Assembly (NCBI RefSeq): GCF_011320225.1 | Contig: NZ_JAAOEN010000004.1 | Span: 428,973-492,972 of the forward strand | Direction of reading: 5' to 3' | From: Phytoactinopolyspora limicola | GTDB lineage: Bacteria; Actinomycetota; Actinomycetes; Jiangellales; Jiangellaceae | Length of the DNA stretch: 64,000 nucleotides | Shown: positions 44,718 through 53,506 of the stretch, one piece after another | How the letters are laid out: the number at the start of each line of letters is the position of its first letter | Numbering within the stretch: the first letter of the stretch is position 1 | Program-made: the position numbers and the translations under genes | The notes under the pieces: model-generated | What the model was told of the DNA's origin: nothing | Databases searched by the model: none | Seen by the model: only the letters and a program-made list of their open reading frames with translations

Positions 44718-46976
44718 TCAGCCCTTGTCGATGTAGTCCTCGTCCTGCGCGGCGAGCACCGCGTCGATGGCCGCGGCTAGCTCCGGGTGCTCGCGCAGCT
44801 CCGGGTCGGCGGCGACGACGTCAGCGGCGGCGTCACGAGCGGCCCGGATCACGTCTTCGTCCCGGATGACCTTGAGGAACCTCAGGCTCGAACGGCGTCC
44901 GGACTGAGCCGCCCCCAGCACGTCACCCTCACGCCGATGCTCCAAGTCGACGCGGGCCAACTCGAAGCCGTCGCGGGTAGCGGCCACCGCTTCCAACCGT
45001 TCGCGCGCCGGGGACCCGGGCGGCGCCTCCGTCACCAGGAGGCACACACCGGGAAGAGAGCCTCGGCCAATGCGACCGCGCAGCTGGTGCAGCTGCGATA
45101 CACCGAACCGATCAGCGTCCATGATCACCATCATCGATGCGGTCGGTACGTCGACGCCGACCTCGACGACGGTGGTGGCCAACAACACCGGCGCGGCACC
45201 GGACACGAACCGCCGCATAGCCGCCTCCTTGGCATCGGGAGGCAACCGGCCATGCAAGATCTCGGTCTCGACGCCGGCCAGCGGCCCGGCCCGTAAGGTC
45301 TCGGCCAGGTCCACCACGGCCATCGGGCGGCGGCGGTCGTCGGCACGGTCCGGGTCGTCGCCGCCCGACCCGTCGTCGTCCCCCATGCCGGCGCCCGCCT
45401 CAGCGGCCATCCCGTCGGCTATGGCCAGCATCGACGCGTCGTCCTCGTCGCCGATGCGTGGGCAGACGATGTACACACCACGCCCGGCGGCGGCCTCCTC
45501 GCCCGCCCGCTCCCAAGCCCGCTCCAGGAAACGCGGCTTTTCCAGCGCCGGCACGACGTGAGTGGTGACCTCCGCTCGTCCGGCCGGAACTTCGGTCAAT
45601 GTGGAGATCTCGAGGTCGCCGAAGACGGTCATAGCGACCGTGCGCGGAATGGGGGTAGCCGTCATGACGAGCACGTGCGGGCGGGTGCCGTCGCGGCTCT
45701 TGGCCGCCAGCGCGGCCCGCTGCTCGACGCCGAAGCGGTGTTGTTCGTCGACCACCACCAGCCCGAGGTCGAAGAACTGCACCCGCTCCTCCAGCAGGGC
45801 ATGAGTGCCGACGACGATGCCGGCGTCGCCGACACCAATGTCCAGCAGCGCCTCGCGGCGGGCCGCCGCCGACATCGAGCCGGTGACCAGCGCGACTTTA
45901 GTGCCGATGTCCGAGCCGCCCAGCATGCCGCGTTGTCCGAGCGACCCGAGCAGCCCCATCAGCGATCGGTGATGCTGCTGCGCGAGCACCTCGGTGGGTG
46001 CCAGCAGCGCCGCCTGTCCTCCCGCGTCGATCACCGAGAGCATCGCGCGCAACGCCACGACGGTTTTCCCCGCGCCGACCTCACCCTGGAGTAGCCGATG
46101 CATGGGATGTGCCGCCGCCAGGTCGGCGGCGATCACCTCTCCGACCTCCCGCTGGCCGGCAGTGAGCTCGAACGGCAGCTGGGCGTCCAGCGCCTCCAAC
46201 ACACCGCCGGGGGTGGCCAGGCGCGGCTGTGCCAGCAGCGCCGCCGTGGAGGCACGCCGCCGGGCGAGCTCCGCCTGGAGCACGAACGCCTCCTCGAACC
46301 GGAGGCGGTCACGGGCCTGATAGGCGCTGCGCATGTCCGCTGGCCGGTGGATGGCGTGGAACGTCTCCCCCAGACCGAGCAGGTTGCGGGCAGCACGAAC
46401 GCCGGCCGGCAACGGATCCGGGACGTCGCCCAACTGGTCGAGGACAACCCGGACGCATCGTTGGATGCGCCACGACGCCATCCGTTTCGTGGACGGGTAC
46501 ACCGGGATGATCTCGTCGGCGAACGCCTGAGCAGCCTCCTGAAGGTCGTCGACACCTTCCGGAGCCATCTGGTACTCCGGATGGGCCAGCTGCCGCTGTC
46601 GCCGGAACGTTCCCACCTTGCCCGCGAACATACCCACCCGTCCGGGCTGCAGATCGCGGTGCCGCCAGTTCTGGTTGAAGAACACCAGTTGGACGTCGCT
46701 GGTGCCGTCGGTGACCATCACCTCCAGCCGCTTGCTCGACCGGCGTCCACCGCCCCGCGACTCCCTGACCTGAGCGGTCTTCACCCGTGCCAGCACGGTG
46801 ACGTGTTCATCCTCGCGCAGCGACGCGAGCTCGGTGAGCTCACCGCGTTCAATGTAGCGGCGCGGATAGTAGCGCAACAGATCCTCGACCGTATGTAGGT
46901 CGAGCTCCTTGGCCAGCACCGTCGCGGTTTTGTCGCCGACGGCCTGGACGAGGCTCCACTGCAGCTCCACCTTCAT
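44718..46976 (-). CDS. recG: ATP-dependent DNA helicase RecG
   Basis: Branch-migrating helicase that remodels stalled forks and Holliday junctions, 752 aa. An N-terminal OB/wedge domain is followed by helicase motifs GEVGAGKT, VVDEQHRFG and TATPIPRT, and the C-terminal motif HQLRGRIGRG. An acidic, Gly/Asp-rich insert (GMGDDDGSGGDD) lies between helicase lobes. ATG 46976 starts MKVELQWSLVQ. It follows the fakA-like gene by 72 bp. Confidence 0.95.
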   Translation of the reverse strand: MKVELQWSLVQAVGDKTATVLAKELDLHTVEDLLRYYPRRYIERGELTELASLREDEHVTVLARVKTAQVRESRGGGRRSSKRLEVMVTDGTSDVQLVFFNQNWRHRDLQPGRVGMFAGKVGTFRRQRQLAHPEYQMAPEGVDDLQEAAQAFADEIIPVYPSTKRMASWRIQRCVRVVLDQLGDVPDPLPAGVRAARNLLGLGETFHAIHRPADMRSAYQARDRLRFEEAFVLQAELARRRASTAALLAQPRLATPGGVLEALDAQLPFELTAGQREVGEVIAADLAAAHPMHRLLQGEVGAGKTVVALRAMLSVIDAGGQAALLAPTEVLAQQHHRSLMGLLGSLGQRGMLGGSDIGTKVALVTGSMSAAARREALLDIGVGDAGIVVGTHALLEERVQFFDLGLVVVDEQHRFGVEQRAALAAKSRDGTRPHVLVMTATPIPRTVAMTVFGDLEISTLTEVPAGRAEVTTHVVPALEKPRFLERAWERAGEEAAAGRGVYIVCPRIGDEDDASMLAIADGMAAEAGAGMGDDDGSGGDDPDRADDRRRPMAVVDLAETLRAGPLAGVETEILHGRLPPDAKEAAMRRFVSGAAPVLLATTVVEVGVDVPTASMMVIMDADRFGVSQLHQLRGRIGRGSLPGVCLLVTEAPPGSPARERLEAVAATRDGFELARVDLEHRREGDVLGAAQSGRRSSLRFLKVIRDEDVIRAARDAAADVVAADPELREHPELAAAIDAVLAAQDEDYIDKG

Positions 46977-47048
46977 TCACCTCCCGGCACCAGGCCCGCT
47001 ACGTCGTTGCGACGACGTATCCGTCGAGCCGGCTACGTCCACACCCCG

Positions 47049-48752
47049 TCATTCCACACCCAGCAACAGCGGATAACGGGGCTGGCCACCTTCGTAGACG
47101 ACCGTATCCACCTCCGGATGACTACGCCGGACCGACTCCTCCACACCCGCGGCCAGGGCAGGGTCGGCGCCGTCACCGGCGACCACCGTCACCAGCTCAC
47201 CACCGGCCGACAACATCCGCCGCACCACCTCACGGGCTACCTCCAGCAGACCGGAACCGATCACCGCGAAGTCACCCTCCACCACACCGAGGACGTCCCC
47301 GGGCTGGCAGATGCCGGCCATGGTCACCGCCTCGCGTGCGGCCACCGTCACCGCGCCATGCCGGGCGTGACCGGCGGCCGTCGTCATCGCTACGACGTCG
47401 GCGTCGAACGCCCGCCCCGGCTCGTGTACGGCGACCGCCGCCAGCCCCTGCACCTGCGCGATGGTGGGGATAACCGCTACTCGGCGGCCTTGGGCACGCA
47501 ACTCGGCGGCAGCCGCCTCAGCCACCGGCACGGCCTCCCGCTCGTTCGGCAGAATCACGATCTCGCCGGCTTGACTCGTGCCGACCGCGGCAAGGATCTC
47601 GGTGGTCGACGGCCGGCTGCCGGCCGAGGTCGGCGCGACGACGGAGCCTGCCGAGGCGAACAGATCGACGAGCCCCGGACCAGCGGCGAACGCCACCACC
47701 ATCCGCTCGGCCGTCCACGTGGCCGCGGGGTCGTCGCCATGGTGGCCGCCGGAAACGCCGAGATGGGAAATGCTGATGCGGTGCGGGCGGCCGGCGGCGA
47801 TCCCCGCCTCCACCACCGCTCCGGCATCGTCTGCATGGATGTGGACGTGCCACTCGCCCGCACCGCCGACCACCACCAGGGAGTCACCGAGACCGGCCAG
47901 CTCACCGCGCAGAGCCGAAACCGCCTCATCGGGGGCGTCGAGCAGGAACATCACCTCGAACGCGGGAGCTTGAGCGCTGGCCTGTGCGGGCGGGCATGGC
48001 GCCGGGTGGGTGGGGGTGAGCTGCACCCGCCCGGTGGTCGGGACGGGCACATGGTGGTCGCCAACACGGCGCGGGCTCGGCAACGGCCGCCGCCCGGTGA
48101 GCACGGTGTCGAAGGCGTCCAGCAACACCGACAGACCGCGCCCTCCGGCGTCGACCACGCCGGCGGCGCGGAGCACCGCCAACTGGTTCGGGGTGGCCGC
48201 CAGAGCCTCGCGCGCGGCCCGACCCGCCGCCAGCGCCACCTCGGCCAGGCGGGCGATATCAGCCTCATCCGACGTACCGTCGACGGGGTCTGGCGCAGAA
48301 GCGGCGGCCAACCGAGCGGCCGCGCCGGCAGCCCGCGCCACCGACAAGATAGTTCCCTCGACCGGCTCGTGAACCGCGGCGAACGCGGCGGTAGCCGCCC
48401 GCTCCAACGCCTCGGCCAGCGCCCGGCCGCCGGCCAACGTGCAGCCGGGCCGCCCCAGGACTTCCGCGACCCCCCGAAGCATCTGCGCCAGGATGCTGCC
48501 GGAATTGCCCCGGGCGCCGAGCAGCGCGCCGCGCGCCATGGCACCGGCCACCACGTCCAAGGCGGCATCAGCCGGGAGCGCCTCGACGGCCGTGACCGCG
48601 GACTCCATGGTGAGGTAGAGATTCGTGCCGGTGTCGGCATCCGGCACCGGGTAGACGTTCAGCGCATCGATCTCCTCGCGGGCCGCGGCCAGGCCATCAA
48701 GCCCGGCTCGACACCAGCGGCGGACGATCTCGGTGTCCGGGATCGGCTGCAC
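47049..48752 (-). CDS. DAK2-domain protein, YloV/FakA-like
   Basis: Protein of 567 aa with an N-terminal Dak2 ATP-binding domain (DALNVYPVPDADTGTNLYLTM; GARGNSGSILAQMLRG) and a C-terminal DegV-proximal domain, as in FakA, the ATP subunit of fatty-acid kinase. FakA phosphorylates fatty acids held by DegV-type FakB proteins for phospholipid synthesis. GTG 48752 follows GGAGG at six bases; an in-frame GTG at 48770 is less likely. No fakB gene is in the window. The rpmB-fakA-recG order is widespread in Gram-positives. Confidence 0.88.
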   Translation of the reverse strand: MQPIPDTEIVRRWCRAGLDGLAAAREEIDALNVYPVPDADTGTNLYLTMESAVTAVEALPADAALDVVAGAMARGALLGARGNSGSILAQMLRGVAEVLGRPGCTLAGGRALAEALERAATAAFAAVHEPVEGTILSVARAAGAAARLAAASAPDPVDGTSDEADIARLAEVALAAGRAAREALAATPNQLAVLRAAGVVDAGGRGLSVLLDAFDTVLTGRRPLPSPRRVGDHHVPVPTTGRVQLTPTHPAPCPPAQASAQAPAFEVMFLLDAPDEAVSALRGELAGLGDSLVVVGGAGEWHVHIHADDAGAVVEAGIAAGRPHRISISHLGVSGGHHGDDPAATWTAERMVVAFAAGPGLVDLFASAGSVVAPTSAGSRPSTTEILAAVGTSQAGEIVILPNEREAVPVAEAAAAELRAQGRRVAVIPTIAQVQGLAAVAVHEPGRAFDADVVAMTTAAGHARHGAVTVAAREAVTMAGICQPGDVLGVVEGDFAVIGSGLLEVAREVVRRMLSAGGELVTVVAGDGADPALAAGVEESVRRSHPEVDTVVYEGGQPRYPLLLGVE

Positions 48753-48946
48753 TCGACACCTCCGTTTCACGTGTCCCGTCGGTGGGCACGAACCCCTGTC
48801 GGTGGAGCGTATCTCCCATCGGCGTACACCGCGTCGGGGCCGCCGGCCGGGCCGTCACCTCGGGTCGGCTCCGCCGAACGAAACCCGAAGCGGAACTACG
48901 GCCGCGGGGCCGCGCGCCTCGGGCTTTGGCCGGCTCCGGGGTTGGT

Positions 48947-48975
48947 TTGGGTCTTGAGCGCTGAACCGGTACTCT
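48947..48975 (+). promoter_or_regulatory. Probable rpmB promoter
   Basis: TTGGGT (48947-48952), a 17-bp spacer and TACTCT (48970-48975) lie about 80 bp upstream of rpmB in the gap divergent to the fakA-like gene. Confidence 0.4.
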
Positions 48976-49054
48976 AGAGCGGTTGCCTCGGCGCGGCGTC
49001 GTGTCGAAGCCGGGCACGTTCTTGAACCTGACACCATCTCCGGAGGAGTTACCC

Positions 49055-49246
49055 GTGGCTGCCACATGCGACGTCTGCGGTAAAGGCCCGGGCTTCGGCA
49101 ACAAGATCTCGCACTCGCACCGCCGGACCCCGCGTCGTTGGAATCCCAACATCCAGTCCGTGCGGACGGTCGTCGGGGGCACACCCAAGCGGATCAACGC
49201 GTGCACCTCGTGCATCAAGGCCGGCAAGGTCGCGCGGTCCGTCTGA
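49055..49246 (+). CDS. rpmB: Ribosomal protein bL28, zinc-binding form
   Basis: Large-subunit protein of 63 aa. The zinc pairs CDVCGKGP and CTSCIKAG identify the zinc-containing form. GTG 49055 has GGAGGAG six bases upstream. It diverges from the fakA-like gene, a conserved arrangement. A family A element begins 50 bp after the stop. Confidence 0.95.
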   Translation: MAATCDVCGKGPGFGNKISHSHRRTPRRWNPNIQSVRTVVGGTPKRINACTSCIKAGKVARSV

Positions 49247-49295
49247 CCGCCCGACGGCCCGAACGCCTGACCGCCTGACCTCCCATCACCTCCCC

Positions 49296-49463
49296 TGCAT
49301 CTGATCTCCGTTTTGACGCCTGATCATTTGTATGAGGACGATCAGGTGTGCAACGGCGGCGTTCAGCGCGTTGTCATGCATCTGATCGCGTCTCACCATA
49401 TGAACGCTAAAAGATCAGATGCACGATCGAGCGATTTCTGACGACTTGTGCATCTGATCGATG
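49296..49463 (+). repeat. Family A 3'-flank element, copy 4
   Basis: Begins TGCATCTGATCTCCGTTTTG about 50 bp after rpmB and contains CCTGATC/GATCAGG and TGCATCTGATC/GATCAGATGCA hairpins. It is diverged from the pair at 24.8-25.7 kb but has the same order of parts. Confidence 0.75.
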
Positions 49464-49818
49464 AAGCATCCAGATGGCGGCCGCCCACTATCGGCCCCCG
49501 AAGGCGTCGCCGTCGTCAGATCGGTTGTGGCGCGACGGCCCCCTGCACCCGCCCACCGCCGTTCACACACGTGATCGTCCCCGACCAGACGATCTGTGCG
49601 TGCGGCATTGGTGGTGCTAGTTGGGATCGCCGTCGGGCGAACATAGGCGCCGGCCGCGCAACGCGTGCTGCGGTCGGCTCATTCTTATCCTTCAGGGGCG
49701 GGCGCCCTGCCCCATCACCCGTCCAGGCCTGCCGACGACGGCGAACGCCGCACCGTGGGGATGCTGAGCCGGACGGTTCGCTGCACGGATGAGAGCCAGA
49801 TCCCAGTGCGACATCCCA
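49464..49818. other. Non-coding stretch with degenerate family A pieces
   Basis: No gene is apparent. The segment 49550-49600 (ACACACGTGATCGTCCCC and following) resembles a decayed minus-oriented family A end. Confidence 0.4.
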
Positions 49819-49888
49819 CACTCCGCTACCGCCAGATGGCGTTAAGGGCCGGATTCGGGCTTTAACGCCATCTGGCGGTAGCGGAGTG
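49819..49888. repeat. Family B hairpin, copy 2
   Basis: Perfect 27-bp arms 49819-49845 and 49862-49888 starting CACTCCGCTACCGCCAG; the loop GGGCCGGATTCGGGCT is close to copy 1. A truncated family A end, GGAGATCAGGTGCGCAAC, lies at 49934-49951. Confidence 0.9.
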
Positions 49889-50053
49889 CGGGGGTAGGCA
49901 GCGGGGTCCTCACCACAAGGGATGCATCAACGGAGATCAGGTGCGCAACGAGCGGTGCTCAGCGGAGGGGTTGGCGCCGACCAGGCCGCCGGACAAGTCT
50001 GAAGCGGCGCCGCGAGCGAGGTGTGATCGGCGCGCCCCTCACCCGTCTCATGC

Positions 50054-50557
50054 TCAGCGTGAGAAGCCTTCCTCACCGTCGCTGCCGACCAGGGGTAGTT
50101 TGAACCCGACATGAGTGGGACGGAATCCGAGCTGTTCGTAGAACCGGTGCGCCCGGGTCCGGCTAGCGTCCGTGGTGAGCTGGATCATCCGCGCCCCATG
50201 GCCACGTGCCTCCTGGACCGCCCAGTCGATCATCAGCCGTCCTAGGCCGGTACCGCGCTCCGTCGCGTGCACCCGCACCCCTTCGACCTGCGCTCGCCAT
50301 CCCCCTTGGTGGGACAAGCCAGGGATCAACGTCAGCTGCAACGTGCCGACGATCACCCCGGCACGCTCCGCGACGACCAGCAGCTGATGGGGGTCGGCCT
50401 CGATCGCCTCGAACGCCCGCAGGTACGGCTCGGGGCGATCCGGAGCTTCGCGTTGTGCGCCGAGTTCGTCGTCGGCCAACATCGCCACGACGGCCGCCAC
50501 GTCGTCGCGCCGCGCCGGCCTGATGGCGACATCGGTCTCGGCTACCTGACTGTCCAC
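50054..50557 (-). CDS. GNAT-family N-acetyltransferase
   Basis: Acetyl-CoA-dependent acetyltransferase of about 167 aa. DVAIRPARRDDVAAVVAML opens the fold, VEGVRVHATERGTGLGRLMIDWA holds the acetyl-CoA pyrophosphate loop (RGTGLG), and HRFYEQLGFRPTHVGFKL is the usual end. GTG 50557 is chosen because it begins close to the domain; an ATG at 50611 would add 18 residues, and neither has a clear ribosome site. The substrate is unknown. Confidence 0.82.
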   Translation of the reverse strand: MDSQVAETDVAIRPARRDDVAAVVAMLADDELGAQREAPDRPEPYLRAFEAIEADPHQLLVVAERAGVIVGTLQLTLIPGLSHQGGWRAQVEGVRVHATERGTGLGRLMIDWAVQEARGHGARMIQLTTDASRTRAHRFYEQLGFRPTHVGFKLPLVGSDGEEGFSR

Positions 50558-50729
50558 AGCGTCGCAGCCTAATGCGCCGTCAGGCGCGGCACCGTACCGG
50601 GTGACATGCACTACCCGTTAGGGCAGGGCAGGGCGCTGGGTCACGCACGTGAAAGAATGGCGTATTGGGTCACCCGTCGGTTGATCGCACTTCCCTCATC
50701 GTTCGCCCCTCGCCAGGAGCCCAGCGCCC

Positions 50730-51674
50730 ATGCGGAACATTGCCGTCTTCAGTGGTAGCGCACACCCGGAACTCGCCGAAGAAATGTGTGCCCATCTCGG
50801 AGTTCCACTTCATCCGGTCAGTGTCCAGCGGTTCGCCAACGACTGCCTGCAAGTCCAGCTCCAAGCCAATTGCCGAGAACATGACGTCTTCCTGATCCAG
50901 CCCATCGTGCCGCCGGTTCAGGAGAACCTCGTCGAGCTGCTGCTGATGCTCGACGCCGCACGGGGGGCCTCGGCGGCCCGGGTGACAGTGGTGATGCCGC
51001 ACTACGCCTACGCCCGTTCGGACAAGAAGGACGCGCCGCGTATTTCCATCGGCGGCCGCCTCATGGCCGATCTCATGGCCACCGCTGGCGCTACTCGAGT
51101 GCTGGCCATGACGTTGCATTCGCCGCAGGTCCACGGATTCTTCAGCATGCCGGTGGATCAACTGCATGCGCTACGTGAGCTGGCCGGCCACTTCGAGAAC
51201 GACGACCTCTCCAACACGGTGGTGGTCTCGCCCGATCTCGGCAACGCCAAGCCGGCGTCGGCGTTCGCGCGTCTGCTCGGTGTGCCCGTCGCCGCTGGTG
51301 CGAAGCAACGTTTCGCCGACGACGAGGTCCGGATCAGCGCCATCATCGGCGATGTCACCGACCGCGACATCATCGTGCTCGACGACGAGATCGCCAAGGG
51401 CAGCACCGTCATCGAGCTGGTCGATCGGCTACGGGAACATCAGGTGCGCTCCATCCGGGTCGCCTGCACTCATGGATTGTTCACCGACAAAGCGTTGGAC
51501 CGCCTCGGTGAGATGCACGACGTCCGGGAGATCGTCTCCACCAACACGGTGCCCATTCCGGAGACGAACCGGCACCCGAAACTCACCGTGTTGTCCGTCG
51601 CGCCGCAGCTGGCCGACGCGATCCGGCGGATCCACCATGGCGAGTCGGTCAGCGCGTTGTTCCACGATCATTGA
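50730..51674 (+). CDS. Ribose-phosphate diphosphokinase family protein, atypical paralogue
   Basis: PRPP-synthetase-like protein of 314 aa. The two tandem phosphoribosyltransferase folds are intact, with QPIVPPVQENLVELLLMLDA, YAYARSDKKDAPRISI and HSPQVHGFF. Two functional loops differ from canonical Prs: the ATP/flexible site FSDGE reads FANDC, and the PRPP loop DDMIDTGGT reads DDEIAKGST. This matches a second class of actinobacterial Prs-like proteins. Ribose-5-phosphate diphosphorylation is likely but a different role is possible. AGGAG lies 11 bases before ATG 50730. Confidence 0.8.
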   Translation: MRNIAVFSGSAHPELAEEMCAHLGVPLHPVSVQRFANDCLQVQLQANCREHDVFLIQPIVPPVQENLVELLLMLDAARGASAARVTVVMPHYAYARSDKKDAPRISIGGRLMADLMATAGATRVLAMTLHSPQVHGFFSMPVDQLHALRELAGHFENDDLSNTVVVSPDLGNAKPASAFARLLGVPVAAGAKQRFADDEVRISAIIGDVTDRDIIVLDDEIAKGSTVIELVDRLREHQVRSIRVACTHGLFTDKALDRLGEMHDVREIVSTNTVPIPETNRHPKLTVLSVAPQLADAIRRIHHGESVSALFHDH

Positions 51675-51709
51675 GCCGACACGCGGCGCACTCACCCTGG
51701 TCAGATGAG

Positions 51710-52654
51710 TCAGGTGAAATGGGCATGACCGCCGTCCCCGCCGTAGGGTTCGCCATCGACGACGACACCGCTGCCGGCCAGCACCCGGCCGATCACCTGC
51801 CACCGTGCGGTCAGGCCCACGTCGGGCGGGAACGTTGCTAGCAGGGCGTTGTCATCGCCGCCGGTGAGCACCCAGCGCAATGGGTCGGCGCCGGTCGCGT
51901 TCGCGACGTCGCGCATGGCCCCGGTGATCTCCAACGCGCCGGACTCGACGTCGATGGCCACCTCGCTGGCTGCCGCCAGGTGTCCGGCGTCGGCCAGCAG
52001 CCCGTCGCTCACGTCGCACAAAGCCGTGGCGCCGAGATCGGCGGCTTCGGGGCCGGCGTCATACGGAACCTCCGGACGCCGATGCGCGTCGACGAGGACC
52101 CGAGGCGTGCGAAACCCACGCCCAAGAACATGCAACCCAGCTTCGGCCCACCCCAGACGCCCGCAGACCGCGAGCACGTCGCCCGGCCGGGCACCGGAGC
52201 GCAGCACGGGGTCTCGGCCGTCCAGGTCCCCGAGCGCGGTGATGGCCACGACGATGGAGTCCGCACCGACGACGTCGCCACCGGCCACGGACGCCCCCAC
52301 CTGGGCACACTCGTCGCGTAGCCCATCGGCGAGTTCCAAGACCCAGGCCGCTTCCAGCTCCGCGGGCGCGCCCAGACCGAACGTGATAGCCGTCGGCCGT
52401 GCGCCCATCGCCGCGACGTCGGACAGGTTCTGCGCCGCGGCCTTACGGCCGACGTCATATGCCGCCGACCAGTCACGCCGGAAATGCCGGCCCTCGACGA
52501 GTAGGTCGGTCGTCACTACCACGCGGCCATCGCCGGCACCCACGACGGCGGCGTCATCGCCGGGCCCTACCGTCACCGGCGGGCTCTGCGGGAAACGTGC
52601 GGTCAGAGCGTCGATGAGGCCGAACTCACCCAGATCGGCGATACTGTCGGGCAC
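51710..52654 (-). CDS. thiL: Thiamine-monophosphate kinase
   Basis: ThiL phosphorylates thiamine monophosphate to the active diphosphate; 314 aa. The N-terminal GLIDALTARF, metal/ATP motif VGPGDDAAVV, KAAAQNLSDVAAMGA and GGDDNALLATFP are typical of the AIR-synthase-like fold. GTG 52654 is preceded by GAGGAG at six bases; upstream open frame is not needed. It converges with the Prs-like gene and diverges from the Lrp-type sensor gene. TPP supply fits the TPP enzyme at 9000 only coincidentally. Confidence 0.92.
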   Translation of the reverse strand: MPDSIADLGEFGLIDALTARFPQSPPVTVGPGDDAAVVGAGDGRVVVTTDLLVEGRHFRRDWSAAYDVGRKAAAQNLSDVAAMGARPTAITFGLGAPAELEAAWVLELADGLRDECAQVGASVAGGDVVGADSIVVAITALGDLDGRDPVLRSGARPGDVLAVCGRLGWAEAGLHVLGRGFRTPRVLVDAHRRPEVPYDAGPEAADLGATALCDVSDGLLADAGHLAAASEVAIDVESGALEITGAMRDVANATGADPLRWVLTGGDDNALLATFPPDVGLTARWQVIGRVLAGSGVVVDGEPYGGDGGHAHFT

Positions 52655-52731
52655 GCTGGCTCCTCTTCGGTGACGGACACGGGGTAGGTTGGCGCTCGGA
52701 CTATCTTTCCCTAGGAGCTGGAGGCCAGCCC

Positions 52732-52968
52732 GTGGTGGTACAGGCATACATCCTGATACAGACCGAGGTCGGCAAGGCGGCGCAGGTCGCACGGCAGATC
52801 TCCGAGATCGACGGCGTACAACTCGCCGAAGACGTCACCGGACCGTACGACGTCATCGTCCGGGCCGAAGCCGACAACGTGGATGACCTCGGCAAGATGG
52901 TTGTCGCCCGGGTGCAGGCCATCGACGGCATCACACGTACACTCACGTGCCCCGTCGTTCATCTCTGA
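52732..52968 (+). CDS. Stand-alone Lrp/AsnC ligand-binding (RAM) domain protein
   Basis: Protein of 78 aa consisting only of the ligand-binding/oligomerisation domain of Lrp/AsnC regulators (VVQAYILIQTEVGKAAQVA; VTGPYDVIVRAEADNVDDL). No DNA-binding helix-turn-helix is encoded. Such proteins form small-molecule-binding rings. Adjacent GTG codons at 52732 and 52735 could both start. Its 3' end overlaps the next gene by 22 bases; this neighbourhood beside thiL and ddl is common in actinobacteria. Confidence 0.9.
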   Translation: MVVQAYILIQTEVGKAAQVARQISEIDGVQLAEDVTGPYDVIVRAEADNVDDLGKMVVARVQAIDGITRTLTCPVVHL

Positions 52969-53402
52969 GTCTTCTCATCCCCGTCCTCGCCGTGGCCGGC
53001 TGCGGTTTCGGAGCGGTTTCCGTCGAACCGTACGAACCCCAGCCCGGTAGCGAGCAGACGTGTGCCGCGCTGCTCGCCGACCTCCCCAACGTGGTCAGCG
53101 ACGCCGTCCGCCGGGACGTCGACCCCGACACCACGCTGGCCGCCGCGTGGGGCCAACCGGCCATCGTGTTGCGGTGTGGGGTGCCGATGCCCGCGGCTTA
53201 TCAACTGGACGCCACCCTGTTGGATGTCGGCGGGGTCGGCTGGTTCGCCGAAGAAGGTCAAGGCGGCACGTTCTTTACCTCAACCGACCGGCAGGTTCTG
53301 GTGGAGGTCGCGGTGCCTGGTGATTACGCGCCGGAGGGATTCGTGCTCGACGACATCGCTCCCGTCGTCGCCGAACACTTCGAGGAGCGCTCGCTGCGTT
53401 GA
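52947..53402 (+). CDS. DUF3515 family lipoprotein
   Basis: Predicted exported lipoprotein of 151 aa: a short basic N-terminus, hydrophobic core SLSLLIPVLAVAGC with lipobox cysteine 19, and a DUF3515 domain (QTCAALLADLPNVVSDAVRRDV; WGQPAIVLRCGVP). DUF3515 proteins are actinobacterial, extracytoplasmic and functionally unknown. Two conserved cysteines could form a disulfide. GTG 52947 overlaps the Lrp-type gene. A GC hairpin (CCCCGGCCG, 53403-53411, with CGGCCGGGG, 53441-53449) follows. Confidence 0.82.
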   Translation: MPRRSSLSLLIPVLAVAGCGFGAVSVEPYEPQPGSEQTCAALLADLPNVVSDAVRRDVDPDTTLAAAWGQPAIVLRCGVPMPAAYQLDATLLDVGGVGWFAEEGQGGTFFTSTDRQVLVEVAVPGDYAPEGFVLDDIAPVVAEHFEERSLR

Positions 53403-53449
53403 CCCCGGCCGCGGCTCCGCGACGACGGTGGGGTTGACGACGGCCGGGG
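53403..53449. terminator. GC-rich hairpin 3' of the DUF3515 gene
   Basis: Nine-base perfect arms CCCCGGCCG/CGGCCGGGG immediately after the stop codon, between convergent genes. A short tandem repeat GACGACGAGAGGGGCC follows (two copies, 53450-53485). Confidence 0.5.
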
Positions 53450-53506
53450 CGACGACGAGAGGGGCCGACGACGAGAGGGGCCGACGACGAACGCGGGAGC
53501 CGGCCG

